Assembly: GCF_900105185.1 (NCBI RefSeq)
Contig: NZ_FNTJ01000001.1
Coordinates: 1,189,501-1,253,500 of the forward strand
DNA length: 64,000 nt
Source of the DNA: Pseudomonas saponiphila
GTDB taxonomy: Bacteria > Pseudomonadota > Gammaproteobacteria > Pseudomonadales > Pseudomonadaceae
Direction: 5' to 3'
In this document: piece by piece, positions 34,604 through 47,651 of the stretch
How the letters are laid out: every line of letters starts with the position of its first letter
Position numbering within the stretch: the stretch's first letter is position 1
The notes under the pieces: model-generated
Told to the model about the DNA's origin: nothing
Seen by the model: only the letters and a program-made list of their open reading frames with translations
The model's database searches: none
Translations under genes and position numbers: made by a program

Positions 34604-34978
34604 TCAGGTACTGGCCACGCACACCAGCATCACCCCGGCGGTGATCACCAGGGTGCCGAGCCAGCGTCGGCGGCTGACGACCTCGCCCAGCACCACCTTG
34701 CCCGCCAGTACCACGCCGCAATAGGCCAGGGCCGCTGCCGGGAACAACAGGCTCAGGGGCGCCCGGGACAGGGCTTCGAGCCAGACGAAGAACTCGATGG
34801 CGTAGGCGCCGATGCCGCACCACAGCAGGGGCGCGTTGAACACCTGGCCCCAGAAGGCATTCAGGCGAAAGCCGCCTTCCAGCTCCGGCAGGCGGTCGAG
34901 GCCGAGCTTGAAACAGAGTTGGCCGATCACGTCCAGGAGGATCGAAAAGGCCACCAGTAGAACAACGGTCAGGGTCAC
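34604..34978 (-). CDS. SMR/EamA-like small membrane transporter subunit (first of a pair)
   Basis: A 124-residue four-TM protein. TM1 reads ILLDVIGQLCFKLG, with Asp at the place of EmrE Glu14; TM3-4 read PLSLLFPAAALAYCGVV and WLGTLVITAGVMLVCVA. With its neighbour it forms an unequal pair, one carrying Asp and the other Glu at the key site. ATG 34978 overlaps the end of the arginase-fold gene (ATGA), so translation is coupled. The substrate is unknown; a product or substrate of that enzyme is the simplest inference. Confidence 0.75.
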   Translation of the reverse strand: MTLTVVLLVAFSILLDVIGQLCFKLGLDRLPELEGGFRLNAFWGQVFNAPLLWCGIGAYAIEFFVWLEALSRAPLSLLFPAAALAYCGVVLAGKVVLGEVVSRRRWLGTLVITAGVMLVCVAST

Positions 34979-35895
34979 GGGAACAGCTCCTCGAACAGCG
35001 AAATCAGGGCTTCATTGGTTACTGAGTTGCGCAGCAGGTCGTCCTGGCTCCAGCGCTCGGCCGGGGGCTGGTCGGACTTGGCCTCCCAGCGTTTGAAGGC
35101 GTTGCTGAAGGCCGGCTGGGCGAACTCGCCACAGACGTCGATGCCCAGGATGCGCTTGCGCGCCGCCAGTTCGCGCAGCGCCTGCAGCAGGTGGGTCAGG
35201 CGCATGCCGCCCTGGTCCCAGTTGGTGGCGGCGTCTTCGCTGGCCAGCACGTCCTTGTCGATGGTGATCCACACCGCTTCGGTGGGCAGGCTGTCGATCA
35301 TCTGCGAAAGGAAGCTGGCCCAGTCCAGGTCCGCCAGGTTGCGCCAGTGCAGGTGGTTTTCCTGCTGCTGATGCCCGGCGCCGTCGCCGACCCGGCCCCA
35401 GACCTTGGACGGCGCGTGTTGCCAGGGAAACAGCTGCAGTTTGCCGTGCTTCAGGGCGCCGAGGTTGCCGCCGCGCAGTTGCGGGTTGTGCAGGTCTTCG
35501 CTGCAAGGGCCGAGGGTGACGATGCGCTGGATGTTCGGCAACTGCAGCGCCCGGTTGACCCAGGAGCCGCAGTGCCGGCGCGGGGCGAAGCGTACCCAGT
35601 CGGGGTGGTTGTCGAAGTGGATCAGGCTCACCGGCTCTTTGAGGTCGTACAGAAAGGCTGGGGTCAGGTGGTGATAGTCACCGGAGCCGACGAAGAAGAT
35701 TTCCGGCTGCGGGCCGCTGTGCCGGGGACGTTGGCCCAGGCGCTCGCGAAAATGGCGGTAGGTGCGTTCGGTGGACCAGAGGCGCAGCTTGGGGCCTAGG
35801 TCCAGCAGGTCAAGGCGTCGCGCCTGGCCGCTATTCAGGCGCCGCATGATCGGCTCCTGGGCGGTCAGGCTGTGGTCGAGATCTAAGATATTCAA
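34975..35895 (-). CDS. Arginase-fold (UPF0489/ureohydrolase-like) protein
   Basis: A protein of about 306 residues with ureohydrolase-like metal motifs in order: FFVGSGDYHHLTPA, LIHFDNHPDWVRF and VWITIDKDVLASEDAA. These correspond to the GxDH, DAHxD and SxDxDxxDP blocks of arginases, but each is altered, and UPF0489 proteins have the HFDxHPD form. Hydrolysis of a guanidino or amide substrate is possible; it is not a standard arginase or agmatinase. The start is uncertain: TTG 35895 gives NILDLDHSLTAQEP, which looks conserved, whereas ATG 35847 has a better SD (CAGGAGCCGATC). It is first gene of a three-gene operon with two SMR-like proteins. Confidence 0.7.
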   Translation of the reverse strand: MNILDLDHSLTAQEPIMRRLNSGQARRLDLLDLGPKLRLWSTERTYRHFRERLGQRPRHSGPQPEIFFVGSGDYHHLTPAFLYDLKEPVSLIHFDNHPDWVRFAPRRHCGSWVNRALQLPNIQRIVTLGPCSEDLHNPQLRGGNLGALKHGKLQLFPWQHAPSKVWGRVGDGAGHQQQENHLHWRNLADLDWASFLSQMIDSLPTEAVWITIDKDVLASEDAATNWDQGGMRLTHLLQALRELAARKRILGIDVCGEFAQPAFSNAFKRWEAKSDQPPAERWSQDDLLRNSVTNEALISLFEELFP

Positions 35896-36023
35896 GGTGT
35901 TCTTTACCCATGGCAGCGCCCTCCAGAAACTGCGTGATAACGCGCAAACGCAGGCTGGACGGGCTTTAGCGGGTAAATGCAAGGGTTGGGCCAGGGTGGC
36001 CGGCGACAGACCGCGGCGCCGGC

Positions 36024-36046
36024 TTCGCGAGCAAGCTCGCTCCTAC
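36024..36046. repeat. REP-type half-repeat
   Basis: TTCGCGAGCAAGCTCGCTCC then tac: the GAGCAAGCTC subtype of REP, distinct from the GGCAAGCC copies elsewhere in the window. Confidence 0.7.
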
Positions 36047-36062
36047 AGAAAAGGGCGGGGTC

Positions 36063-36401
36063 TCAGGCGTGGAGGCGCACCCAGACGCTGACCAGGATCG
36101 TTGCGGCAATCAGCCAGGCCACGGCCGCCACCGCCAGGGAGGCTTCCAGGCGCAGGCGGTCGACCATCACATACAGGGTCGCCAGGTAGACGAAGTAGGG
36201 AATGATCGACCACATGCCGAACAGGATGGTGGTCTTCAGGTCGTCGAGCGAACGGCCCTTGCCGACGATGTAGTGGGCGATCAGGGCAAAGGTCGGGAAC
36301 AGCGGCACAAGGCCAGCGATGTAGTAGTTCCGGGTCTTGGCCAGGGCCGCCAGAATCACCACCACCGCCGCGCCCAGGGCGGCCTTCAACAAAAGATCCA
36401 T
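36063..36401 (-). CDS. glpM: GlpM-family inner-membrane protein
   Basis: A 112-residue, four-TM protein. AALAKTRNYYIAGLVPLFPT and FALIAHYIVGKGRSLDDLKT are highly characteristic of GlpM/YdgC. In P. aeruginosa glpM follows glpD and affects alginate production; its molecular role is unknown. Here the gene lies 19 bases after aauR on the same strand and 7 kb from glpD, so the glycerol cluster is interrupted by the aau/aat block. It could be transcribed from the aauSR message. Confidence 0.82.
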   Translation of the reverse strand: MDLLLKAALGAAVVVILAALAKTRNYYIAGLVPLFPTFALIAHYIVGKGRSLDDLKTTILFGMWSIIPYFVYLATLYVMVDRLRLEASLAVAAVAWLIAATILVSVWVRLHA

Positions 36402-36419
36402 GGATACTCGCGCCTTGGG

Positions 36420-37741
<1,322 letters not shown>

Positions 37742-37745
<4 letters not shown>

Positions 37746-39643
37746 ATCGACTCGGCTTGAGTGGGGCTTGCCAGTGGCAAGCAGAGGACAAAGGCGGTGC
37801 CGCCGCTTGTCGGGTGCTCCACCCCCAGGCTGCCGCCGGTGGCGGCGGCCAGGCTGGCGGACAGGGTCAGGCCCAGGCCCAGGCCCTGCTCGCCGGGTTT
37901 GGTGGTGAAGAAGGGTTCGAACAGGTGCTTGCGCGCCTCAAGATCGATGCCGTGGCCGTTGTCGCGCACCCGCAGGCGGTATTTGCCGTCGCCGGGTTCG
38001 CCTTCCAGCCACAGTTCCGGCGCCGGCTGCGCCTGCATGGCGTCCAGGGCATTGCCGATCAGGTTGATCAGGATCTGCTCCAGGCGGGTCTGGTCGATCT
38101 GCAGGGTCTGTTCACTGAAGTCGCGGTGCAGCTGCAGGGGCAGGGGTTCGATGCGGGCGTTGAGAATCTGCAGGGCGGCGTCCACCGCCTTGTCCAGGCT
38201 GGCCTGGCCCTGGTCGTCGCCGCGGCGGGCGAAGGAGCGCAGGCTGGCGGTGATGCGGCCCATGCGGTCGATCAGTTCGTTGATGGTCTTGAGGTTGGCG
38301 CTGGCGGTGTCCAGGGCACCGCGTTCGAGGAAGCGCACGGTGTTGCCGGACAGGGTGCGCAGCGCCGCCAGGGGCTGGTTGAGTTCGTGGGCAATGCTGG
38401 TGGACATCTGGCCGATGGCCGCCAGCTTGCCGGCCTGGACCAGCTCGTCCTGGGCCCGGCGCAGGGTTTCCTCGGCTTGGCGGCGTTCGCGGATCTGGCC
38501 CTTGAGCCGCTCGTTGCTGGCCCGCAGGTCGGCGGTGCGTTCGGCGATCCGCCGTTCCAGCTGGCTGTTGGCTTCCTGCAGGGCTTCACGGGCGGCCAGG
38601 CGGGTGGCGATGACCTTGCGTCGCTCGTTCCAGGCGATCAGCAAGAAGGCCACCAGGGCAAACGCCACGGCCACCAGGATGCCCTGGTTGATGGCTTCGC
38701 GGCGCAGGTCCTGCAGGGGCGTGAGCAGGGTGAAATTCCACGGCGTGTCGCTCAGGGGACGGGTCTGGGACAGGTAGCTGATGGCCTTGCCGTCGGATTC
38801 GAGCTCGGTGTTGGCGGGGAAGGTCAGTTTCTCCACGCCTTCGGCCAGGCGCTCCCGGGCCAGGGGTTCGAGTTCATTGAGCGGAAACCAGTAGTACTGC
38901 AGGCTGCGGGCCAGGCGCTCCTTGGTGTCGTCGCTCAGGGGGCGGACCGACTTGAGGCGACGCGCCGGGTCGCTGGAGAGAATGATGATGCCGTTCTCGT
39001 CGCTGACGAAGGCCTCCAGGCGGGCGCGCTGCCAGCGTTCTTCCAGGGCTTCCAGGCGCACCTTGACCACCGCCACGCCAATGATCTTGCCGTGCTCTTC
39101 CAGGCCGTGGGCCAGGTAGTAGCCGGGTTCGCCGTTGGTGCTGCCGATGCCGTAGAAGCGTCCGGGCTGGCCGCGCACGGCGTTCTGGAAGTAGGCGCGA
39201 AACGACAGGTCCTCACCCAGGTAGCTGTCGACGTCGCGCCAGTTGCTGGTGGCCAGTACCCGGCCGGTGGTGTCCAGGACATAGATGGCCCGGCTGCGAC
39301 TGCGGCGGTTGAGGCCTTCGAGGTATTGATTGACGGTCTGCCGGTGTTCCGGCGAGGGATCGTCCAGCAAACGCGAGACACTGGATTCCAGTTCCAGCAG
39401 GCTGGGCAGATAGGTGTATTTGCTGATCTCGCTTTCTACGGCGCGGGCGTGCAGTTCCAGCTGGCGTTCGCCATTTTCGCCGAGGGTGCGGATACCGTTG
39501 TGTTCGCTGACCCAGAAGCCGATGTAGCCCAGGCCGATCATCAGCAGGATGACCAGGGGCGGCAGGAACAGCTGGCGGATCAGACGGGGTTTCACGGCAA
39601 GTGATGGCGGCGCGGCGCGATAGAGAGTGGGGTCGCATTTCAT
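37742..39643 (-). CDS. aauS: Sensor kinase AauS
   Basis: A 633-residue DctB-type kinase. TM1 at about residues 24-44 and TM2 at about 324-343 enclose a large periplasmic sensor (EHNGIRTLGENGERQLELHA, YVLDTTGRVLATSNWRDVDS). A coiled-coil (360-410) leads to the HisKA motif SIAHELNQPLAALR and ATPase blocks NLIGNALDAM, DNGHGIDLE and GLGLGLTLSASLA. It senses acidic amino acids in other pseudomonads. Start is ATG 39643; a GTG one codon earlier is less likely. It overlaps aauR by four bases, and a REP doublet separates it from aatP. Confidence 0.9.
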
Positions 39644-39679
39644 CACAGATGCCTTGGGTCAACCACTGCGCAGTGTCTG

Positions 39680-39763
39680 TAGGCGCCGGCTTGCCGGCGA
39701 TAAGGGCGGCGCTGACGATAGGGGAGTCAGATGCCGTCCCATCGCAGGCAAGCCGGCGCCTAC
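39680..39763. repeat. REP-type doublet between aatP and aauS
   Basis: GTAGGCGCCGGCTTGCCGGC at the left and GCAAGCCGGCGCCTAC at the right form an inverted pair around a 45-base spacer. It lies between the transporter genes and the two-component genes and may end the aat message. Confidence 0.8.
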
Positions 39764-39776
39764 AGGAACGCGGGTT

Positions 39777-40507
<731 letters not shown>

Positions 40508-40511
<4 letters not shown>

Positions 40512-41179
40512 ACGGCGAACCTTTTTTGCAGACGCTTGACCAGCAGCGAGGCGGCAAAGCTGATTGTGAAATAGACCAGACCAGCGATGATCAGGAATTC
40601 ATTGGAGCGGCCGATGATGTCGCCGCTAGAACGCGAGGCGTTAAGGAAGTCCACCAGGCCCACGGTGTACACCAGGGAGGTGTCCTGGAACAGGATGATG
40701 CTCTGCTGCAGCAGCAAAGGGGTCATCTTGCGGAACGCCTGGGGCAGGATGATCAGGCGCATGGTCTGGCCATAGCTCATGCCCAGTGCCTGGGCAGCGC
40801 CCATCTGGCCCTTGGGAATGGACTGCACGCCGGCGCGGACGATTTCGCAGAAGTACGCCGCTTCGAACATCATGAAGGCCACGATGCACGAGGTGAATGC
40901 GCCGATCGGGGTGTCTTCGCCAGTGATCCAGCGCAGCACGAAAGGCACCGCCAGGTAGAACCAGGTGATCACCAGCAGCAGCGGGATCGAGCGGAAGTAG
41001 TTGACGTAGGCGCCGGCCAGGTTCGACAGCAGCTTGTTGTGGGACAAGCGCATCAGGGCCAGCAAGGTGCCGAGGATGATCCCGCCGACCACGCCCATGA
41101 CCATCAGCTTGAGGGTCATCAGCATGCCGTTCCACAGACCGGGAATGGCCGGGACGATGCCCGAGAAGTCGAATTCCAT
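40508..41179 (-). CDS. aatM: Glutamate/aspartate ABC transporter permease
   Basis: A 223-residue permease of the HisMQ type with about five TM segments. The conserved EAA loop is [21 protein letters not shown]-terminus [20 protein letters not shown]. It forms the membrane channel with AatQ. Its ATG touches the aatQ stop (one-base overlap at 41179), and it overlaps aatP by four bases. Confidence 0.92.
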
Positions 41180-41925
41180 TATTTACCTCCCACGGAGATC
41201 AGGCCGGGGACCGAAACTTTCTTCTCCACCAGGCGCATCAGCAGCATCAGGCTCATGTTCAGGGTGAAGTAGATCAGGGTGGCCAGGGTGAAGGCTTCGA
41301 ACAGGTTGGCCGAGAACTCGGCGGTCTGCTTGGTCTGGGCCAGCAGTTCCATCAGGCCGATCAGGGACGCCACGGAGGAGTTCTTGAAGACGTTGAGGAA
41401 TTCCGAGGTGAGCGGCGGAATGATGATCCGGTAGGCCTGGGGCAGCAGCACGTTCCAGTAGATCTGCGGCAGCGAGAAGCCCATGGCGCGAGCGGCGGAT
41501 TCCTGGCCGCGGGGCAGCGCCTGGATGCCGGTACGGACCTGTTCGCAGACCCGGGCGGCGGTGAACAGGCCCAGGCACACGACAACGCTCAGGTAGGCCG
41601 AGGTGGTCGGGTTGAGGTCCTGCTTGTACCACTCCTGAAGGTTGGCCGGCAGCAGATCGGGCACCAGGAAGTACCAGATGAACAGCTGCACCAGCAGCGG
41701 CACGTTACGGAAGATCTCCACGTAGACGGTGGCGATGCCCGACACCAGGCGATTTGGCACGGTGCGCATGACGCCCAGGATCGACCCCAGCAGCAGCGCG
41801 ATGATCCAGGCCACCACGGCGATGGCGATGGTCCAGCCCAGGCCGCTGATGAACCAGTCGAGATAGGTCTCGCTGCCCACGCCGGTGGACTTGAAGAACA
41901 CGCCCCAGTCCCAGTTGTAATTCAT
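41179..41925 (-). CDS. aatQ: Glutamate/aspartate ABC transporter permease
   Basis: A 248-residue HisMQ-type permease: NYNWDWGVFFKSTGVGSETY, about five TM segments, and EAA loop ARAMGFSLPQIYWNVLLPQA. Partner of AatM. A stem-loop lies in the 193-base gap to aatJ, so lower expression than the binding protein is expected. The ATG at 41925 follows AGGGGTAACCCTA. Confidence 0.92.
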   Translation of the reverse strand: MNYNWDWGVFFKSTGVGSETYLDWFISGLGWTIAIAVVAWIIALLLGSILGVMRTVPNRLVSGIATVYVEIFRNVPLLVQLFIWYFLVPDLLPANLQEWYKQDLNPTTSAYLSVVVCLGLFTAARVCEQVRTGIQALPRGQESAARAMGFSLPQIYWNVLLPQAYRIIIPPLTSEFLNVFKNSSVASLIGLMELLAQTKQTAEFSANLFEAFTLATLIYFTLNMSLMLLMRLVEKKVSVPGLISVGGK

Positions 41926-42072
41926 TAGGGTTACCCCTCAGATCGTTCGATGTACAAGCACCCGCCTGGGGACGTCCGTTCCCACCCGGCCAGGACGGCC
42001 AGGCACACGCGATCGGCTCGACAACCACCGGTTCGAGTGTTTCCAAAAAAAATGCCAGCAGGTAGTGACAGA

Positions 42073-42101
42073 CTCCTGAAGGGGCGGCGCCCCTTCGGGA
42101 G
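42073..42101 (-). terminator. Intra-operon stem-loop between aatJ and aatQ
   Basis: CTCCTGAAGGGG-CGG-CGCCCCTTCGGGAG is a strong hairpin in the aatJ-aatQ gap. It lacks a clean U tract, so it probably acts as a partial terminator or RNase barrier, giving more AatJ than permease, as is common in such operons. Confidence 0.65.
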
Positions 42102-42118
42102 ATAAGGTTAGTCAGGAA

Positions 42119-43033
42119 TCAGGACTTTTTATCGTCAGCCGCTTTGTCGGTCGGGTTGGCGATCAGGGCCTTGAGCTCGTCGCTCATCGGGAACATCAGG
42201 TTCAGGCCTTTTGGTGGGATCGGCGATTGGAACCATTTGTCGTAGATCTTGTTGATCTCGCCCGATTTGTAGGTAGCGACGATGGCGTCATCCACGGCTT
42301 TCTTGAACGGGGCATCGCCCTTGCGGACCATGCAGCCGTAGATTTCGTAGGACTGTGGAGTACCGGTCACGGCCCAGTCGGTCGGCTTCTTGGCCTTGGC
42401 CATCTCACCGGCCAGCAACGCGTCGTCCATCATGAAGGCAACGGCGCGGCCCGATTCCAGCATCTGGAACGACTCACCGTGGTCCTTGGCGGAGATCACG
42501 TTCATGCCCATCTGCTTGTCGGCGTTCATGGCCTTGAGAATGCGCTCGGAAGTGGTACCGGCGGTGGTCACCACGTTCTTGCCTTTCAGGTCAGGGAAGT
42601 CCTTGTAGGTCGAGTCCTTTTTGGACAGCAGACGGGTACCGATTTCAAAGATGCCGACCGAGAAGTCGACCTGTTGCTGGCGCTCGACGTTGTTGGTGGT
42701 GGAGCCGCACTCGACGTCCACGGTGCCGTTCTGCACCAGCGGGATACGGGTCTGGGAGGTCACCAGGTTGTACTTGACCTTCAGGTCAGGCATGTCGAGG
42801 TCTTTCTTGATCGCTTCGACGATTTTCAGCTGGATGTCGTGGGAGTAGCCCACTGGCACGCCGGAAGCGTCAGCGATGTAGGAAAACGGGATGGAAGCGT
42901 CGCGATGTCCGAGGGTGATGGTGCCGGATTCTTTGATTTTCTTCAGTGTGCCGGTGAGCTCGGCAGCGAAAACTGGAGTGCTAATCAGAGCGGCAGCGAT
43001 AGCTGCGCCCAACAGATGGGGAACGATGCGCAT
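42119..43033 (-). CDS. aatJ: Glutamate/aspartate periplasmic binding protein
   Basis: A 304-residue solute-binding protein of family 3. Signal peptide residues 1-23 (RIVPHLLGAAIAAALISTPVFA). Ligand-binding signatures include GTITLGHRDASIPFSYI, VECGSTTNNVERQQQVDFS and a C-terminal DEAIVATYKSGEINKIYDKW-like helix. It captures Glu, Asp and their amides in the periplasm. The ATG at 43033 follows CGAGGAAATATTG and begins the signal peptide; the open frame continues upstream without similarity. It heads the operon, with a sigma-54 promoter and AauR sites upstream. Confidence 0.93.
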   Translation of the reverse strand: MRIVPHLLGAAIAAALISTPVFAAELTGTLKKIKESGTITLGHRDASIPFSYIADASGVPVGYSHDIQLKIVEAIKKDLDMPDLKVKYNLVTSQTRIPLVQNGTVDVECGSTTNNVERQQQVDFSVGIFEIGTRLLSKKDSTYKDFPDLKGKNVVTTAGTTSERILKAMNADKQMGMNVISAKDHGESFQMLESGRAVAFMMDDALLAGEMAKAKKPTDWAVTGTPQSYEIYGCMVRKGDAPFKKAVDDAIVATYKSGEINKIYDKWFQSPIPPKGLNLMFPMSDELKALIANPTDKAADDKKS

Positions 43034-43150
43034 CAATATTTCCTCGACATTTGTTTTTTTTATGAAGCCAGTTCGACGGCTCTTATATACAGCGAATGCC
43101 TTGACGGCTCCTGAAGTGTTGGCGCGACAGGCATTCGTCGCACAGTGTAG

Positions 43151-43166
43151 AGCATGAGTCGTGCCA
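43151..43166 (-). promoter_or_regulatory. Sigma-54 promoter of aatJQMP
   Basis: The minus strand reads TGGCACGACTCATGCT. TGGCACG is a perfect -24 element and GC lies ten bases on. The start site would be near 43140, about 107 bases before the aatJ ATG. AauR is a sigma-54 activator, so promoter and regulator agree. Confidence 0.8.
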
Positions 43167-43251
43167 GACCCATTGATCATGATCAAGTCTTTGATTTACA
43201 AGGATATTAAATATTTTTCTGGTATAAATTTCCGCGCTTCCATCCGGTTAT

Positions 43252-43287
43252 CCGAATCCCTTTCGGTTGGCCATTCGGAAAACCGAA
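43252..43287 (-). promoter_or_regulatory. AauR upstream activating sites
   Basis: TTCGGAAAACCGAA (43274-43287) is an exact match to the reported AauR consensus TTCGG-N4-CCGAA. A second pair of half-sites, CCGAA-N5-TTCGG, lies at 43252-43266. Both are about 85-135 bases upstream of the sigma-54 promoter. Confidence 0.8.
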
Positions 43288-43343
43288 CGCGGTACTCTGC
43301 GGTCGGCGCCGGCCGACGCGAGCGGCTGGCCAGGGTGGGGCAC

Positions 43344-43376
43344 AAAAAAGCCCCTGGGCCTTCCGGCGCAGGGGCT
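43344..43376 (-). terminator. Rho-independent terminator of glpD
   Basis: On the minus strand AGCCCCTG and CAGGGGCT form an 8-bp stem with a 12-base loop followed by six U. It lies 18 bases after the glpD stop. Confidence 0.85.
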
Positions 43377-43394
43377 TGGCTTGATCCGTGGCGT

Positions 43395-44933
43395 TCAGGC
43401 TGCCTTGATCTTGCCGCGATTGTCCTCGACCTTTTGCAGATAATCCCGCAACTGCTGTTGTTCGGCAGCGGTGGTGAACAAGCCCAGCTTGCTCCGGCGC
43501 CAGAGAATATCCTCGGCCTTGAGCGCCCATTCCTCGGCGCACAGATAATCCACTTCGCGGGTGTACAGGCCGCCCCCCAGGTGTTCACCCAGGTCGTTGA
43601 GGTTGTGCACGCCTTCCAGCAGGCGCCAGGTGCGGCTGCCATAGGTGGTGGCCCAGCGGCGGGCGATCTGGCTGGGCACCCAGTCGAATTTCTTGCGGAT
43701 GGCTTCCGCCAGGGCTTGCGGCGTGCTCATCTGCTCGCCGCCGGGCAGGGTGGCCTGAGCGGTCCAGCTCGGCTTGGCCTGCTTGAAGTAGGGAGCCAGT
43801 TGCGCCATGGCCGATTCTGCCAGCTTGCGGTAGGTGGTCAGTTTGCCGCCGAACACCGAGAGCAGCGGAGCTTCTTCGCCAGTGCCGGAAAGGGCCAGGG
43901 TGTAGTCGCGAGTCACCGCCGAAGGGTTGTCGGATTCGTCATTGCATAGCGGGCGAACACCGGAGTAGCTGTGCAGGATATCGCTGCGGCTCAGCTGCTT
44001 CTTGAAGTGCGCGTTGACCACCTGCAGCAGGTAGTCGGTTTCGCCTTCGGTGATTGCGACCTTGGCCGGGTCGCCGGTGTATTCCCGGTCGGTGGTGCCG
44101 ATCAGGGTGAACTGATCGAGGTAGGGAATGGTGAAGACAATGCGCTGGTCTTCGTTCTGCAGGATGTGCGCGTGCTCGCCCTCGTACAGCCGGGGCACGA
44201 TCAGGTGGCTGCCCTGGATCAGGCGGATGCCGTAAGGCGATTCCAGCTTCAGGTCATCCTTGATGAACTTGGCGACCCAGGGGCCGGCCGCGTTCACCAG
44301 GGCCTTGGCGGTGATGGAGAACCGGCTGCCGTCGGCCCGTTCCAGTTCCAGTTGCCACAGGCCCTTGCTGCGCCGGGCGCTGACGCAACGGGTCTGGGTA
44401 TGCACGTGGGCGCCGTGTTCGCGGGCGGCCATGGCGTTGAGCACCACCAGGCGGGCATCGTCGACCCAGCAGTCGGAGTATTCGAAGCCTTTGCTGATCT
44501 CGGCCTTCAGCGCGCTGTCGGCGCCGAACTTCAGGCTGCGCGAACCGGCGAGTTTTTCCCGCTTGCCCAGGTGGTCATACAGGAACAGGCCGGCGCGAAT
44601 CATCCATGCCGGGCGCAGGTGTGGCCGGTGCGGCAGGACAAAACGCATGGGTTTGACGATATGTGGCGCCTTGGCCAGCAGTACTTCGCGTTCGGCCAGG
44701 GCTTCGCGTACCAGGCGGAATTCGTAATGTTCGAGGTAGCGCAGGCCGCCGTGGATCAGCTTGCTGCTGGCCGACGACGTGTGGCTGGCCAGATCGTCCT
44801 TTTCGCAAAGGAACACGGACAAGCCGCGACCTGCCGCATCCGCGGCAATTCCAACACCATTGATCCCACCGCCGATGACGGCGATATCGTAAACCTCGGA
44901 GAGAGGGCGCGCGGGCAAGGTAGAAGTGGGCAT
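43395..44933 (-). CDS. glpD: Aerobic glycerol-3-phosphate dehydrogenase
   Basis: A 512-residue FAD flavoprotein that oxidises glycerol-3-phosphate to dihydroxyacetone phosphate and passes electrons to ubiquinone at the inner membrane. The FAD-binding motif IAVIGGGINGVGIAADAAGR is at residues 18-37. GlpD signatures include TSSASSKLIHGGLRYLEHYE and GVRPLCNDESDNPSAVTRDY. It follows glpR on the same strand after a 285-base gap that contains a GlpR-like operator, so it has its own promoter. A good terminator follows. Confidence 0.95.
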   Translation of the reverse strand: MPTSTLPARPLSEVYDIAVIGGGINGVGIAADAAGRGLSVFLCEKDDLASHTSSASSKLIHGGLRYLEHYEFRLVREALAEREVLLAKAPHIVKPMRFVLPHRPHLRPAWMIRAGLFLYDHLGKREKLAGSRSLKFGADSALKAEISKGFEYSDCWVDDARLVVLNAMAAREHGAHVHTQTRCVSARRSKGLWQLELERADGSRFSITAKALVNAAGPWVAKFIKDDLKLESPYGIRLIQGSHLIVPRLYEGEHAHILQNEDQRIVFTIPYLDQFTLIGTTDREYTGDPAKVAITEGETDYLLQVVNAHFKKQLSRSDILHSYSGVRPLCNDESDNPSAVTRDYTLALSGTGEEAPLLSVFGGKLTTYRKLAESAMAQLAPYFKQAKPSWTAQATLPGGEQMSTPQALAEAIRKKFDWVPSQIARRWATTYGSRTWRLLEGVHNLNDLGEHLGGGLYTREVDYLCAEEWALKAEDILWRRSKLGLFTTAAEQQQLRDYLQKVEDNRGKIKAA

Positions 44934-44965
44934 CGACGGGCCTCGTGTTGCTTTGATATTTGAAT

Positions 44966-44990
44966 TCGAACATTAATGTTCATTTTCGAA
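44966..44990 (-). promoter_or_regulatory. GlpR-like operator before glpD
   Basis: GAACATTAATGTTC (44968-44981) is a perfect 14-base palindrome flanked by TTCGAA on both sides. The half-site CGAACAT matches the E. coli GlpR half-site. A further half copy TTTTCGAACATT is at 45067-45078. It lies 33-57 bases before the glpD ATG. Confidence 0.65.
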
Positions 44991-45218
44991 AATACTAGCG
45001 CATAAAGAACCCTGCATCCAGCGTGTTTCGATTGAAAAAACTGATCGAAGCGGCTTTGGAAGATGGTTTTCGAACATTGTCAGGCGATGGATGCCGCGGT
45101 TGCGGCACGCCCGAAGGCTTGGAGCGCACCAGGCAGGTGCGCGGGGCAGGGAGGGCTGTAGCGCCGCGCTATGGGCCGGCGCTGGAATCCGGCCTGCTTC
45201 GCCTTGCGGGAGGGGAGC

Positions 45219-45974
45219 TCAGACCACTTCGAGGCGGATCTTGTGCTGGTTGAGCAGTTGGCTCAGGGCCGGGACCGGTTGCTGATCGGTGACCAGGCAA
45301 TCAATCAGGCTGATGGGGCCGAGGCGGATCATGGCGTTGCGCCCGAACTTGCTGGAGTCGGCGGCCAGGATCACTTGCCGGGCATTGGCGATGATCGCCT
45401 GGGACACCCGCACTTCCTGGTAGTCGAAGTCCAGCAGGCTGCCGTCCTCGTCGATGCCGCTGATGCCCACCAGGGCGAAGTCGACCTTGAACTGGTTGAT
45501 GAAGTCGACGCTGGCCTGGCCTACCACGCCGCCGTCACGGCGCACATTGCCGCCGGTGAGCAGCACGTCGAAATCATCCTTGGCACTGAGCATCGAGGCC
45601 ACGTGCAGGTTGTTGGTGATGATCTTCAGGTGGCTGTGGTTGAGCAGGGCGCGGGCGATGGATTCGGTGGTGGTGCCGATGTTGATGAACAGCGAGGCGT
45701 GATCGGGGATCTGCGCGGCAACGGCTTCGCCGATGCGCTGCTTTTCGTCGCGCATCTGGTCGGCGCGCATGGCGTAGGCGGTGTTTTCTACGCTGGAGTC
45801 ATAGGCCGCGCCGCCGTGGTAGCGACGCAGCAGATTGGCTTCCGCCAGTTGGTTGATATCGCGGCGGATGGTTTGCGGTGTCACAACGAACAGCTGGGCC
45901 AATTCCTCGATGCTGACGTAGCCGCGTTCGCGGACCAGATCGAGGATTTGCTGCTGACGGGGAGGCAGATTCAT
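45219..45974 (-). CDS. glpR: Glycerol-3-phosphate regulon repressor (DeoR family)
   Basis: A 251-residue DeoR-family repressor. The N-terminal helix-turn-helix is [20 protein letters not shown], followed by the family sugar-phosphate-binding domain ([55 protein letters not shown]). It represses glpFK and glpD, and binding is relieved by glycerol-3-phosphate. It sits 95 bases downstream of glpK and upstream of glpD. An inverted repeat in the 285 bases after it is its likely operator. Confidence 0.93.
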   Translation of the reverse strand: MNLPPRQQQILDLVRERGYVSIEELAQLFVVTPQTIRRDINQLAEANLLRRYHGGAAYDSSVENTAYAMRADQMRDEKQRIGEAVAAQIPDHASLFINIGTTTESIARALLNHSHLKIITNNLHVASMLSAKDDFDVLLTGGNVRRDGGVVGQASVDFINQFKVDFALVGISGIDEDGSLLDFDYQEVRVSQAIIANARQVILAADSSKFGRNAMIRLGPISLIDCLVTDQQPVPALSQLLNQHKIRLEVV

Positions 45975-46069
45975 GGGGCTTCCTTTGGGCTGCCGTGCAA
46001 AATTTGCCCATGATGCCGCAGGAATCCCCTCCCGACCAGTTACAAGCGGTTACCTATCCACGGCTTGGC

Positions 46070-47635
<1,566 letters not shown>

Positions 47636-47651
47636 TCACGCGCCGCTGGAT

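Noticed and set aside
34171..34978. ArnE/ArnF aminoarabinose flippase subunits
   Set aside because: No arn genes are nearby and both proteins carry an acidic residue at the EmrE E14 position, which ArnE/F are thought to lack; kept as an alternative only.
37757..39604. A 615-codon plus-strand frame opposite aauS
   Set aside because: Reverse shadow of a kinase with all H, N, G motifs; composition repetitive and no start signal.
45023..45253. A 76-codon frame in the glpR-glpD gap
   Set aside because: No ribosome site or similarity; the region is explained by the glpD promoter and GlpR operator.
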